Part shown: piece after piece, positions 25,558 to 36,013 of the stretch | Layout: each line of letters starts with the position of its first letter | Numbering within the stretch: position 1 is the stretch's first letter | Assembly (NCBI RefSeq): GCF_016834655.1 | Contig: NZ_JAENHP010000009.1 | Coordinates: forward strand, 186,001-250,000 | DNA from: Paractinoplanes ovalisporus | Lineage (GTDB): Bacteria > Actinomycetota > Actinomycetes > Mycobacteriales > Micromonosporaceae | Direction of reading: 5' to 3' | DNA length: 64,000 nucleotides | Made by a program: the position numbers and the translations under genes | The notes under the pieces: model-generated | What the model was told of the DNA's origin: nothing | What the model saw: only the letters and a program-made list of their open reading frames with translations | Database searches by the model: none

Positions 25558-26114
25558 CGCCGGCCGGGCTGGTGGTGCTCACCGACCGGCGGATCGCCCG
25601 CGAACCCCTGGTTGCGGTGGTGCGGGAAGCGGTCCGCGGCGGCGCGGCGTGGGTTGTTCTGCGCGAGAGAGATCTCCCGTACGGCGAACGGGCCGCCCTC
25701 GCCGACGCGCTGCGCGAGGTGGTCCCGCCCGGCCGCCTGATCGTCGCCGGCCCCGACCCGCTCGGCGGCGACGCGGTGCATCTGGCCGGAGCCGACCCGC
25801 TACCGGTCGACGACGTGGGGTTGATCGGCCGCTCGTGCCACGGTGTACCCCGACTGTCCACAGAGGATTACGTGACGTTGTCACCGGTCTTCCCGACCGC
25901 GACCAAACCGGGATACGGACCGGCCCTGGGCCCGTCGCGCGCCGCCGGACTCGCGGGCGCCGTGCCGTGGCTGGCCCTGGGCGGGGTCACCTCGGCCGCC
26001 GAGGTCAAGGAGTGCGTCGCGGCCGGGGCGAGCGGTGTCGCCGTCCTGGGCGCGATCATGCGGGCCGGCGATCCGGCCGCGGTGGCCGCCGAGCTGACGG
26101 CGGGCCTGTCATGA
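25551..26114 (+). CDS. TenI-like thiazole tautomerase (second ThiE-family protein)
   Basis: 187 aa of the ThiE/TenI fold. Compared with thiE of the same operon it lacks the LVDDR and YLGVGPxFATxTK motifs and instead has VVLRERDLPYGER and LSPVFPTATKPGYGPALG, closer to TenI, which aromatises the ThiG product. A degenerate thiamine-phosphate synthase is the alternative. The GTG start overlaps thiG, and ATGA couples it to thiD, so it belongs to the operon. Confidence 0.8.
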   Translation: MVTPAGLVVLTDRRIAREPLVAVVREAVRGGAAWVVLRERDLPYGERAALADALREVVPPGRLIVAGPDPLGGDAVHLAGADPLPVDDVGLIGRSCHGVPRLSTEDYVTLSPVFPTATKPGYGPALGPSRAAGLAGAVPWLALGGVTSAAEVKECVAAGASGVAVLGAIMRAGDPAAVAAELTAGLS

Positions 26115-26863
26115 CGCCGCCCGTGGTGCTGACCATCGCCGGGTCGGACTCGGGGGGCGGCGCCGGGATCCAGGCCGACCTCAAGACGTTCGCGGCCCTG
26201 GGGGCGTACGGGACCTCGGTCGTCACCGCCGTGACCGCGCAGAACACCCTCGGCGTGACCGCGATCCACCCGATCCCGGTCGACGTCGTGGCGGCGCAGC
26301 TCGAGGCGGTGCTGGCCGACCTGCCGGTGGTGGCCGTGAAGGTCGGCATGATCGGGGACCCGGCCGTGGGGGAGCTGATCGCCTCGTGGGCCGACCGGCT
26401 GCCCAACCTGGTCGTGGACCCGGTGCTGGTGGCCACGTCGGGGGCCCGGCTGGCCGAGACCGCGTCGGTCGCGCCGCTGCTCACCCGGCCCTGTGTGCTG
26501 ACCCCGAACCGGCTGGAGGCCGCGGCCCTGGTCTCGAATCCTGACCTGTCCGTGCCGGAGATGGCCGAACACCTGGCCGGTCTGGGCGCGCGGGCCGTGG
26601 TGGTGACCGGCAGCGAGCTCGCGGTCGACGTGCTGCGCTTCGAGGGGGTCACCGAGACGTTGCGTGGTGAGCCGGTCGACACCGCCAACAACCACGGATC
26701 GGGTTGCACGTTCTCGTCGGCGATCGCGGTGCGGCTGGCCCTGGGTGATCCGGTGCCGGTGGCCGTGCGGGCCGCCAAGCGATATGTGACCGACGCGCTT
26801 GCTGGTGGGCGTGAGTGGCGGCTGGGCGCTGGGCCTGGGCCGCTGAATCACTTCGCTTTTTAG
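26111..26863 (+). CDS. thiD: Hydroxymethylpyrimidine (phosphate) kinase
   Basis: Phosphorylates HMP and HMP-phosphate. 250 aa ribokinase fold: TIAGSDSGGGAGIQADLKTF at the N terminus, VVDPVLVATSGARL, and NNHGSGCTFSSAIA containing the anion hole and catalytic region. The start ATG overlaps the previous stop (ATGA). The 95-bp gap that follows contains a duplicated hairpin. Confidence 0.94.
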   Translation: MTPPVVLTIAGSDSGGGAGIQADLKTFAALGAYGTSVVTAVTAQNTLGVTAIHPIPVDVVAAQLEAVLADLPVVAVKVGMIGDPAVGELIASWADRLPNLVVDPVLVATSGARLAETASVAPLLTRPCVLTPNRLEAAALVSNPDLSVPEMAEHLAGLGARAVVVTGSELAVDVLRFEGVTETLRGEPVDTANNHGSGCTFSSAIAVRLALGDPVPVAVRAAKRYVTDALAGGREWRLGAGPGPLNHFAF

Positions 26864-26867
26864 AAAA

Positions 26868-26947
26868 AGGGCGCCTCCGCAGGGGATCGGTGTGCTCTCC
26901 ACAGGGGAGGGCGCCTCCGCAGGGGATCAGTGCGCCCTCCGACGGGG
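26868..26947 (+). repeat. Two 40-bp hairpin repeats in the thiC leader
   Basis: Two adjacent 40-bp units (26868-26907 and 26908-26947) share AGGGCGCCTCCGCAGGGG and differ mainly in the 3' arm. In unit 2 AGGGCGC pairs exactly with GCGCCCT; in unit 1 the arm is GTGCTCT, which still pairs through G-U. The thiC ribosome-binding site GGGGAGGAAA comes directly after unit 2, and CCTCC in each unit could mask it. Confidence 0.75.
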
Positions 26948-26958
26948 AGGAAAGGTAT

Positions 26959-28484
<1,526 letters not shown>

Positions 28485-28497
<13 letters not shown>

Positions 28498-28919
28498 AAG
28501 GTCACGTAGTGGTCCGGGGTGAACCACGTCTCCCGCGTCGAGCGGTTGACGACGATCCGGTACGCGTCACGGGCCGCGCCCCGGGCCCGCGAATAGACGT
28601 CGTACTCGCTGTAGGTCGCGTTCAGCGGCAGCTGGCGCTCACGGTTCTGGAATGTGCCACCGGTGTAGTTGTACTGGCCGTACGGCCACGAGTACCAGCC
28701 GGAGCTCGTCGGCCAGTCCAGCGAGCTCCAGCCGGTGCGGGCCGTGCGGGCCGCCGAGCAGCGGGAGATCGTGCAGCTGGAGTAGACGGCGGCCTGGGCC
28801 GCGTCGGTGTGTGTCGGCGCCACCACGGCGGGCCCGGTCAGGGCCAGACCCGAGAGCGCGAAGACGAGGGCGAGGCCGGCGATGAGCCGGCGGAGGCGAG
28901 GGAGCCGGTCGGCGTTCAT
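28485..28919 (-). CDS. Secreted guanyl-specific ribonuclease (RNase Sa / N1-T1 family)
   Basis: 144 aa. A signal peptide (basic start, hydrophobic LIAGLALVFALSGLALTG, Ala-rich cleavage region ending near residue 44) precedes the catalytic domain. FQNRERQLP, SEYDVYS, YRIVV and DHYVTF match the microbial guanyl RNase fold; by comparison with RNase Sa the catalytic triad would be Glu105, Arg121 and His137. It would cleave RNA after G outside the cell. No barstar-like inhibitor gene is next to it. Convergent with thiC, with 13 bp shared. Confidence 0.85.
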
Positions 28920-28993
28920 GCCTTCATCGTCAGCGCCGGTCCGCCGCCGCGGTACCTCCCCGATGAGTCATTTCATTGATGTTCGCCTATGGG

Positions 28994-30181
28994 TTACTGA
29001 GGGCGGCCGAGGCCGCTCACCCAGTCGGCGATCTCGCCGTCGGGGCGCTGCGGTGGGGCCGGCGGGGCGAAACCGTTGAACGGCGGCATGGTGATCACGC
29101 CGGTGTCCGAGGGCTTCAGCTCGTGCTCGGGGCGCTGGGCGGCCACGGCGGCCCGGGCCGCGACCGTCGCGCGGGCCGCGACCGAGGCGCGGCCGGTGAC
29201 GGCCTGGGCGGCGCCGGTGCCGGGCAGTGAGCCGCCCGCCTTCGCGATCGCCGAATCGGGCCGGGGCGACTCGCGCTGCGGCAGCGGCGGGCGGTCCGGA
29301 GTGGGCTCGGCCGCGTCGGGCGAATCCGGGCGATCGGTGGCCGGGCCCCGCCGCAGGACGGCGGCCAGCACCGAGCCGAAGACCCCGGCGCCGGCGGCCG
29401 TCATCGCGGCCCAGTAGGGCATCTCCTGGGCGCGGGTCGTGCCCGGGCCGGCGACCAGGTAGGCAGCGGTCAGCAGAGCCGGGCCGGGCAGCCCGGCCAG
29501 CGCGATCGCCGTCGTCGACAGGGAGCGGTTGCGGGCCGTGAACCCCAGCACAAGGCCGCAGATCAGCGCGATCACCGGCATCGTGAGCAGCGCGACCCGG
29601 TCGAGCACGCCGTCGGGCACGAACGTGGCGTCGAGCACGCCGAGGCGTACGGGGGGAAGGGTCTCGCCGGAACGCAGCGAGGGCGCCACCGAGACGAGCG
29701 CGACGGCCCAGATCACGCTGCTCAGCGTCGTGAGACTCCAGCGGGCGGCGGACCGGCCCAGGGCGGCGTACGCGGCGAAGATGCCCGCCGCCGCGCCGAT
29801 CAACGCGCACGCCCCGATCACGAAGACCGCGTTCACGCCGGCGATCTCGGCCGCGCGGGCCGGCTGCATGGTCAGCGGCACGATCATCGCCGCGCCGAGG
29901 CCGGCGGCCACCCCGCCGACGAGCCGGGTGCCGGCGCCGGCCTGCTGGGGCAGACGTGGGCGGGCGGCCACTCCACCGGCGGCGGCCGCGGTCAGCGCGA
30001 ACCAGGCGACCCAGGCCAGCTGGCCGGTCCACTCGTCACGCGCCGTGATCTCGACGACACGGGAGAAGCTGAGGATGCCCAGTCCGTAGGCCAGGCCCAG
30101 CTGACCGGCGCCGACCAGCGCGGCGGCGCCGAACGCGGCTCCCACCAACTTCACCCAGGTCCGAAAAGCCATGACTGGCAC
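28994..30181 (-). CDS. Polytopic membrane protein of unknown function
   Basis: 395 aa with about eight hydrophobic segments between residues ~10 and 285, then a long cytoplasmic tail rich in Pro and Ala with an imperfect repeat (SVAARATVAARAAVAA) before the end DWVSGLGRP. The low complexity suggests a flexible tail. No domain is recognised. Start at ATG 30181; a second ATG three codons in is possible. It may stand alone: 73 bp from the RNase gene and 83 bp from the ABC gene. Confidence 0.8.
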   Translation of the reverse strand: MPVMAFRTWVKLVGAAFGAAALVGAGQLGLAYGLGILSFSRVVEITARDEWTGQLAWVAWFALTAAAAGGVAARPRLPQQAGAGTRLVGGVAAGLGAAMIVPLTMQPARAAEIAGVNAVFVIGACALIGAAAGIFAAYAALGRSAARWSLTTLSSVIWAVALVSVAPSLRSGETLPPVRLGVLDATFVPDGVLDRVALLTMPVIALICGLVLGFTARNRSLSTTAIALAGLPGPALLTAAYLVAGPGTTRAQEMPYWAAMTAAGAGVFGSVLAAVLRRGPATDRPDSPDAAEPTPDRPPLPQRESPRPDSAIAKAGGSLPGTGAAQAVTGRASVAARATVAARAAVAAQRPEHELKPSDTGVITMPPFNGFAPPAPPQRPDGEIADWVSGLGRPQ

Positions 30182-30210
30182 GTTACGGTTCCCTCGCCTG
30201 CGCGCTCAAC

Positions 30211-30238
30211 AGCGGGAGTCGATTCTTAAAATCCCGCT
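30211..30238. terminator. Terminator-like hairpin between ABC ATPase and membrane protein genes
   Basis: AGCGGGA and TCCCGCT form a 7-bp stem over an AT-rich 14-nt loop. On the plus strand it is followed by TAGTTATTTG. It lies just past the end of the minus-strand ABC gene, where a terminator would be expected, but on that strand there is no T-run. Confidence 0.4.
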
Positions 30239-30264
30239 TAGTTATTTGTACGAAGAGTGACCGG

Positions 30265-31014
30265 TCAGGCCATTAAAAGATCATGAAGCAGGCCGCTGCA
30301 CCGGGCCACCTCGTCCGAGTGGGCCGTGCGGCCCAGCGTGCGCGGACGCGGGATCCGCACGTCGACGATCTCGCGGACCCGGCCCGGGCGCGGGCTGAGC
30401 ACGACCACCCGGTCGGCCAGCAGCACCGCCTCGTCGATCGAGTGGGTGACGAAGACGGTGGTCGCCCGCTGCTCCATGTGGATGCGCTGCAACTCGACCG
30501 ACAGCTCCTCGCGGATCAGCGGGTCGAGGGCCGAGAACGGCTCGTCCATCAGCATCACCTGCGGCTTGCCGATCAGCGCGCGGCAGAGCGCCACCCGCTG
30601 CTGCATACCGCCCGAGAGCTCGTGCGGCAGCCGCTTCTCGAACCCGGTCAGGCCGGTCAACGCCAGCAGCTCGTGGGCCCGGTCGCGGTACTGCGCCTTG
30701 CGCCAGCCGAAGATCTGCACCGGCAGCAGCACGTTGTCGAGCACCGAACGCCAGGGCAGCAGCGCCGGCCGCTGGAACATCATCGACACGTCGCGGCGTG
30801 GCTTGTGCACCGCCTGCCCGCCCACCTCGATGCCGCCCCCGGTCGGCGGCAGCAGGCCCGCGATCAGCCGCAACAGCGTCGACTTGCCGCAGCCGGAACG
30901 GCCCACGACGGCCACGAACTCGCCGTCGGCGACGTCCAGGCTGACCTCGCGCAGCGCCTCGACCGTGCCCGAGCGCCCGGTGAACGTGCGGGAGACCTGG
31001 TTGATCCGGATCAT
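30265..31014 (-). CDS. ABC transporter ATPase, NitT/TauT (SsuB-like) type
   Basis: 249 aa nucleotide-binding subunit. Walker A GRSGCGKSTLLRL, signature LSGGMQQRVALCRAL, Walker B VMLMDEPFSALD and the switch His in TVFVTHSIDEAVLLADR are intact. PALLPWRSVLDNV after the Q loop is typical of nitrate, sulfonate and taurine importers. ATG 31014 overlaps the stop of the binding-protein gene (ATGA). No permease gene is adjacent. Confidence 0.92.
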   Translation of the reverse strand: MIRINQVSRTFTGRSGTVEALREVSLDVADGEFVAVVGRSGCGKSTLLRLIAGLLPPTGGGIEVGGQAVHKPRRDVSMMFQRPALLPWRSVLDNVLLPVQIFGWRKAQYRDRAHELLALTGLTGFEKRLPHELSGGMQQRVALCRALIGKPQVMLMDEPFSALDPLIREELSVELQRIHMEQRATTVFVTHSIDEAVLLADRVVVLSPRPGRVREIVDVRIPRPRTLGRTAHSDEVARCSGLLHDLLMA

Positions 31015-32177
31015 GACGCGAGCCGCCACCGGCCGCTGCGCGCCACCAGCAGGGTGAGCGCCTGCGGCATCAGGCCGGAGTGGTTGTCGGGGGTGATGCG
31101 GATCGGACCGGACAGACCGTCGACCTGGGACGTCTCGAGGATCTCGCGGATCCGCGGACGGTCGGCGCCGACCCGGGCCACCGCGTCGGCGATCAGGTCG
31201 GCGGCGTCGGCGGCGAACGAGGCCACACCCGAGTAGCTGCCGTAGCGCGAGGTGTAGTCACGGAACCACTGCTTGCGGGCCGACTTCGCCGGCGTCGTCG
31301 CGACCACGTCGTCGATCGCCAGGATCTGGGTGAACACCATGGTCGCGCTGTTCGTGGCGGCCGCCGCGTCGCGCGCGATGAACAGGTCGCTCGCCGCCGC
31401 CGCGTCGAAGAGCAGGCGCTTGGTGAAACCGCCGCGCCGGGCGCTGGTCGCGGCCAGCGCGGCCAGGTCGGGCGGCGTGAGCACGACCAGCGCGTCCGGC
31501 TCGGTGTCGGTCAGCGTGCCGACGGACTGCGTGATGTCGGTCGAGCCCGGCTTGACCGCGCGGGCGACCGTGACGTTGAAGCCCGGCGTGTTCTCCAGGG
31601 CCGCCCCCAGCGCCCGGTTCGCGTCGACCCCGTACAGGTCGTTCGAGTAGAGCACCGCGATCTTGCGCGCGTTCGCCCGGACCAGCTCGTTGACCAGGGC
31701 GGCCGAGCTGTCGGCGGAGTTCGGGTTGAGCTTGAAGATGTACTGCCGCTCGGGAACCGGGCTGGCCACCTGGTCGGACGCGGCGAGCGCGATCACCGGC
31801 ACGGTCTTGTCGTTGATCGTCTTGGACGCCCGGACCACGCACTCGTCGCAGGAGCCGGTGACCACCGCGGCGACCGCCGGGTCGTCCGCGAACGTGCTGA
31901 TGTTGCGCAGCGACACCGTCGGGTCGTTCCGGTTGTCCTTCGTCACCAGTCGCAGCTCGCGGTCGCCCAGCTGACCCGAGGCGTTGATCTGCTCGATCCG
32001 CAGCTGCAGAGCGCGGGCGTAGGCCTGGTCGACCAGCGACGAGTTGTTGAAGTCGGCCGCGACGACCACGACCTGGGCGCCGCTGTCGGCCTCGTCGTCG
32101 TCCGAGGTACAGCCGGCCGCGCCGGCGAGGAGCATCGATGCCACGGCGATGGCCGCGGTGATGCGGGGGAGCCGCAC
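31011..32177 (-). CDS. Lipoprotein substrate-binding protein, Leu/Ile/Val type
   Basis: 388 aa. The start is GTG 32177, preceded by GGAGG; it gives a lipoprotein signal (VRLPRITAAIAVASMLLAG then AGC) with Cys as lipidation site. The body is a type I periplasmic-binding fold (LRIEQINASGQLGDRELRL, VVTGSCDECVVRASKTI, VIALAASDQVASPVPE, LYSNDLYGVDANRALG), as in branched-chain amino acid and amide receptors. A binding protein of this class is not the usual partner of an SsuB-like ATPase, and no permease is present. Divergent from cvnA. Confidence 0.88.
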   Translation of the reverse strand: MRLPRITAAIAVASMLLAGAAGCTSDDDEADSGAQVVVVAADFNNSSLVDQAYARALQLRIEQINASGQLGDRELRLVTKDNRNDPTVSLRNISTFADDPAVAAVVTGSCDECVVRASKTINDKTVPVIALAASDQVASPVPERQYIFKLNPNSADSSAALVNELVRANARKIAVLYSNDLYGVDANRALGAALENTPGFNVTVARAVKPGSTDITQSVGTLTDTEPDALVVLTPPDLAALAATSARRGGFTKRLLFDAAAASDLFIARDAAAATNSATMVFTQILAIDDVVATTPAKSARKQWFRDYTSRYGSYSGVASFAADAADLIADAVARVGADRPRIREILETSQVDGLSGPIRITPDNHSGLMPQALTLLVARSGRWRLAS

Positions 32178-32592
32178 TGCGGTGCCTCCTATGGGGGCGG
32201 GGAAGGCGTCGTTGCCGAGCATCGTGGCTGGGCGGCGCGCATGCCGATACGGACAATGTGTCCGTTCGATCGCGCCAAACCTTGCCAACGTGAAGGCCCC
32301 TGGTCAAGCGGCTCACCATCGATGGAACGAGACGGTTGTCTCACATAATGGTTGGAATCTTGGGAGTGTCGTGTGATCGTGCGGTTACTGAATGTGTCTG
32401 GAAACATATTCGTGCACGTCAAAGCAGCAAAAGTGTCGAATGTAGAACGGGCACCTTTCCTGGCAGTCGGGCAGGAAGTTCGTTTCCGGGTCTTTGCAGA
32501 CTTCCCAAACGGATGTCCGTTCTGATGAAATTCCCGGGCCGCGCGAGCAATTGCGGGCGAAGAGCCACGGGGATGACCACGGAGGAGAAGTC
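32178..32592. other. Divergent regulatory gap between binding protein and cvnA
   Basis: 415 bp without a convincing gene. It is more AT-rich than its surroundings, especially 32335-32420. An inverted repeat CGAGAC-GGTT-GTCTCA is not quite perfect (core GAGAC/GTCTC at 32329-32342) and lies next to CATAAT (32344-32349). TTACTG and TATTCG spaced by 16 bp near 32390-32417 could be a cvnA promoter. These would suit joint control of the two divergent units, but the assignments are weak. Confidence 0.4.
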
Positions 32593-35574
32593 GTGAGCAC
32601 CGGATCTTCGACCCAGGTGACGCGCCGTGGTGTCTTCCCCCGTCTGCGAGACGCCCGGATCCGCGCCAAACTGGCTCTCATTCTGGTGGTTCCACTTGTC
32701 GCGGTCATCGCGCTGGCCACCACTCGACTCGTCGACGTCGGGCAACGTGCCGCCGACGCCGGACAGGTCGAGCAACTGACCAAACTGGAGACCGACGTCT
32801 CCGCCCTTACCCAAATGCTGCACGTCGAGCGGATGGCTGCCGCCGCATACCTCGGCAATATCCTGCCCGACCCCGAGAATCCCAAGTCCGCCGAAGAGGC
32901 GTACCAGTCCGCCGTGCGGTCGAGTGACGCGCAGATCCAGGTCTACCGCGCGCAGCGGGGCGAGATCGACAACCCGCCGGGAACGGTGCAGGACCGGCTC
33001 GTCCGGATCGACGACCACCTGGACACGATGGACGCCACGCGCACCGCGGTCGGCGACCGGGTCAACATCTCGGTCTCCGAGGCGGTCTCGCGCTACAGCG
33101 TCGTCATCACCGACCTGGTCGCCTATGTGGAAGCGGTCAGCCAGTTCGCGGGCGACGGCGACATCGCCGACCAGCTGCGCGCGATCGCCGCGTTCGCCCG
33201 GGCCAAGGCCGGCACCGCCGAGCAGGAGGCGGTCTCCTTCGCGGCCCAGGTCGTCAAGGACACCAGCGCCGAGTAGCGCACCACGTTCATCGCGACCCAG
33301 ACCAGCCAGCAGGAGGCGCTGCAGGCCTTCTCCCTGGTCGCCAGCCCGGCCCAGCGGTCCCTGGTCGACAACGTGGTCAGTGGCGACGCGGTCAACCTGG
33401 TCGACAACCTCACCGGTCAGCTCGGCCGCGCCTCCAGCGCCGCCGCCGTGGTGCCGTCCGACATCGCGCAGGCCTTCGGTGCGGTGGTCGACCTGATGCG
33501 CTGGGCCGAGCAGGAGCTCGAGTCCGACGTGGTCGAGCAGGCGTCGTCCGACCGCGACGCCGTCGTGCGCCAGGCCGCGATCGAGGCCGCGCTGGTCGTG
33601 CTGGTGCTGATCATCGCCATCACGCTCGCCGTCATCCTGGCCCGCTCGCTGAACATGTCGCTGCGCCGGCTGCGGGAGGGCGCCCTGGCGGTGGCCAACC
33701 GCGACCTGCCCGACGCCGTGGCCCGGCTGCGCGACGCCCGCAACCTGGGCGAAGGTGGCGCCGACGACATCGTCCGCTCGGTCCGCGACCCGATCCAGCT
33801 GCCCAACCGCGACGAGGTCGGCCAGGTCGCCCAGGCGTTCAACGTCGTCCACCGCGAGGCGGTCCGGATCGCGGCCGAGCAGGCCGCGCTGCGCACCAGC
33901 GTCTCGACGATGTTCCTCAACCTGGCCCGGCGCTCGCAGTCGCTGGTCGACCGGATGATCGGTGAGCTCGACCAGATCGAGCGCACCGAGGAGGACCCGA
34001 AGCGCCTGGCCCAGCTGTTCGAGCTCGACCACCTGGCCACCCGGATGCGCCGCAACGACGAGAACCTGCTGGTCCTCGCGGGTGCCGACTCCAGCGCCCC
34101 GCGTCGCGAGGACGCCCTGCTGGTTGACGCGCTGCGCGCCTCCCAGTCCGAGGTCGAGCTCTACAACCGCATCGAGTTCGGCACGGTCGACACCGACATC
34201 TCGATCGCCGCGCTCGCCGTCAACGACGTGGTGCGTCTGGTCGCCGAGCTGCTCGACAACGCCACCCGCTTCTCACCGCCCAACACGGTCGTGGTCGCCG
34301 ACGGCCGCCGCATCCGTGACTACGTGGTGATCCAGGTGGAGGACCGTGGCCTCGGCATGTCCGAGGAGCAGATGGACCAGCTCAACCGCCGGCTGTCCGA
34401 GCCGCCGAGCGTCGACGTGGCCGCGTTCCGCCTGATGGGTCTGGCCGTGGTCGGCCGTCTCGCCTCGCGCTACGGCATCCGCGTCGAGCTGCGGGCCAAC
34501 CTCGAGGGCGGCACCGTCGCCCAGGTCACGCTGCCGAGCAGCATCGTGGTGCTGCCGAGCCGGCGCCTCGACCCGCCCCCGCGTCCGCAGGAACTGGGCA
34601 CCGCGCCGTACGGCGGTGGCTGGGACGCCCGGTCGGCCCGCGCGGCCACCGCGACCCTGCCGACGATCGCGCCCGAGCCGTGGCACGAGCCCACCCCGCC
34701 GCCGCCCAGCGCGCACCCACAACTGCCGATGTTCCCGTCGCAGCGCCCACCGTCCGAACCGGACGTGCGGCCGACGCCGAACCGGCCACCGCTGCCGAAC
34801 CGCGTCTCCAAGACGATCGACGCCACCCAGACGTCCACGACGATGAACGGGTTCGCGGCCGCGACGCCGGCTCCTCCGGTGGTCTCCGCGCCGCCGGTGG
34901 TCTCCGCGCCTCCCGTGGCGTCCGCACCGCCCTTTGTCGCGTCCGCTCCGCCGGCCCCCACCGGCAACGGCTGGGGCGCCGCGTTGGCCGCGATGCCGCC
35001 GGTGCCCTCCACGCCGGCGCCGCCGACGGCCGAGGAACGCAACGACGCGCCGATCTTCGTGCAGATGCAGCAGAGCTGGTTCCGCAACCACGAGAACTCG
35101 AGCCAGGAGGAGTGGGGCATGCCGACCGCCGGTTACGCGCCACCGCCGAACGGCTCCACGCCGTCGCCGAAGCCGGCCGCCGCACCCGCGTCCCCGGCTG
35201 CGGCACCGCCGCCGCCCGCGCCGACGTCGCCGCCCGCCGCACCTCCCGCCGCGGCGAGAGGGCACAATGGACCGTCGGTTCCGAAGCCCCGTGCGGCTGC
35301 GGACGACCGGTGGAAGACATCGGCTGACGACGGGTGGCAGAAGGCGATGGCAGCGGCGGAACCGGTCGACGCCGGCACCACGCGATCCGGGCTACCCAAG
35401 CGCGTTCCCCAGGCGCAACTCGTTCCTGGAGGCGTCCAGGCCGGGCCGCGCAACCAAAATCGTCGCAGTCCTGATGAGGTCCGCGGGCTTCTTTCCGCGT
35501 ATCACCGGGGAGTGCAACGTGGGCGGACGGACGGCACTGCCGAGTCCACCGCCTCCCAGGCTAAGGAGAACTGA
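32593..35574 (+). pseudogene. cvnA: Conservon sensor kinase CvnA with in-frame amber stop
   Basis: Read through, this is a 993-residue kinase: TM1 (residues ~27-43), extracellular NIT-type sensing domain, TM2 (~332-351), HAMP, a HATPase_c domain with N-box ELLDNATRFSPP (Asn near 556) and VEDRGLGM, and a ~330-residue Pro/Ala-rich tail. Codon 228 (33274-33276) is TAG, and the same frame continues as coding-quality family sequence (TFIATQTSQQEALQAF). One substitution would restore it. Start GTG 32593 follows GGAGGAG. It could be a recent null allele, a base error, or a readthrough site. First gene of cvnABCD. Confidence 0.85.
33373..35574 (+). CDS. CvnA C-terminal part, possible separate product
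   Basis: If the amber codon is real, GTG 33373 is one place where translation could restart. The product would have the end of the NIT domain, TM2, HAMP and the complete ATPase domain (733 aa), so it could still act as a membrane-anchored kinase without its sensing half. No good ribosome-binding site is visible there. I regard it as a fragment of the gene above. Confidence 0.4.
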   Translation: MVSGDAVNLVDNLTGQLGRASSAAAVVPSDIAQAFGAVVDLMRWAEQELESDVVEQASSDRDAVVRQAAIEAALVVLVLIIAITLAVILARSLNMSLRRLREGALAVANRDLPDAVARLRDARNLGEGGADDIVRSVRDPIQLPNRDEVGQVAQAFNVVHREAVRIAAEQAALRTSVSTMFLNLARRSQSLVDRMIGELDQIERTEEDPKRLAQLFELDHLATRMRRNDENLLVLAGADSSAPRREDALLVDALRASQSEVELYNRIEFGTVDTDISIAALAVNDVVRLVAELLDNATRFSPPNTVVVADGRRIRDYVVIQVEDRGLGMSEEQMDQLNRRLSEPPSVDVAAFRLMGLAVVGRLASRYGIRVELRANLEGGTVAQVTLPSSIVVLPSRRLDPPPRPQELGTAPYGGGWDARSARAATATLPTIAPEPWHEPTPPPPSAHPQLPMFPSQRPPSEPDVRPTPNRPPLPNRVSKTIDATQTSTTMNGFAAATPAPPVVSAPPVVSAPPVASAPPFVASAPPAPTGNGWGAALAAMPPVPSTPAPPTAEERNDAPIFVQMQQSWFRNHENSSQEEWGMPTAGYAPPPNGSTPSPKPAAAPASPAAAPPPPAPTSPPAAPPAAARGHNGPSVPKPRAAADDRWKTSADDGWQKAMAAAEPVDAGTTRSGLPKRVPQAQLVPGGVQAGPRNQNRRSPDEVRGLLSAYHRGVQRGRTDGTAESTASQAKEN

Positions 35575-35576
35575 CC

Positions 35577-35984
35577 GTGACCAGGCCCCCCACCATGCAG
35601 GACATGGGCTGGCTGCTCAACAACTTCGCCAACAGCGTCGCCGGCATCGCCCACGTCGTGGCGGTGTCCGCGGACGGCATCCTGCTGGCGGCCTCGCGCG
35701 ACCTCCCGGCCGACCGCGCCGACCAGCTCGCCGCGATCACGTCCGGTGTGGTCAGCCTGACCGAGGGCGCGTCCCGCATGTTCAACGCGGGCGAGGTCCA
35801 GCAGACGATCATCGAGATGGATTCCGGGTACCTGTTCCTCATGACGATCAGCGACGGGTCCTCGATGGCCGTGCTGGCCGCGCGCAGCTGCGACGTGGGT
35901 CAGGTCGGCTACGAGATGGCGCTGCTGGTCGAGCGGGTCGGCGCGTCGCTGTCGCCGGCCCCCCGTGAAACTGTCAGTCATTAG
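35577..35984 (+). CDS. cvnB: Roadblock/LC7 protein CvnB
   Basis: 135-aa Roadblock/LC7 (MglB-like) protein, a regulator or GAP-like partner of small GTPases. The sequence MTRPPTMQDMGWLLNNFANS, GIAHVVAVSADGILLAASR and GYLFLMTISDGSSMAVLAA is typical of conservon B proteins. It starts at a GTG 2 bp after the kinase stop and so is probably translated from the same mRNA. Confidence 0.92.
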   Translation: MTRPPTMQDMGWLLNNFANSVAGIAHVVAVSADGILLAASRDLPADRADQLAAITSGVVSLTEGASRMFNAGEVQQTIIEMDSGYLFLMTISDGSSMAVLAARSCDVGQVGYEMALLVERVGASLSPAPRETVSH

Positions 35985-36013
35985 TCGCCGGTCCGTCGGA
36001 AGGGGGTGATCGC

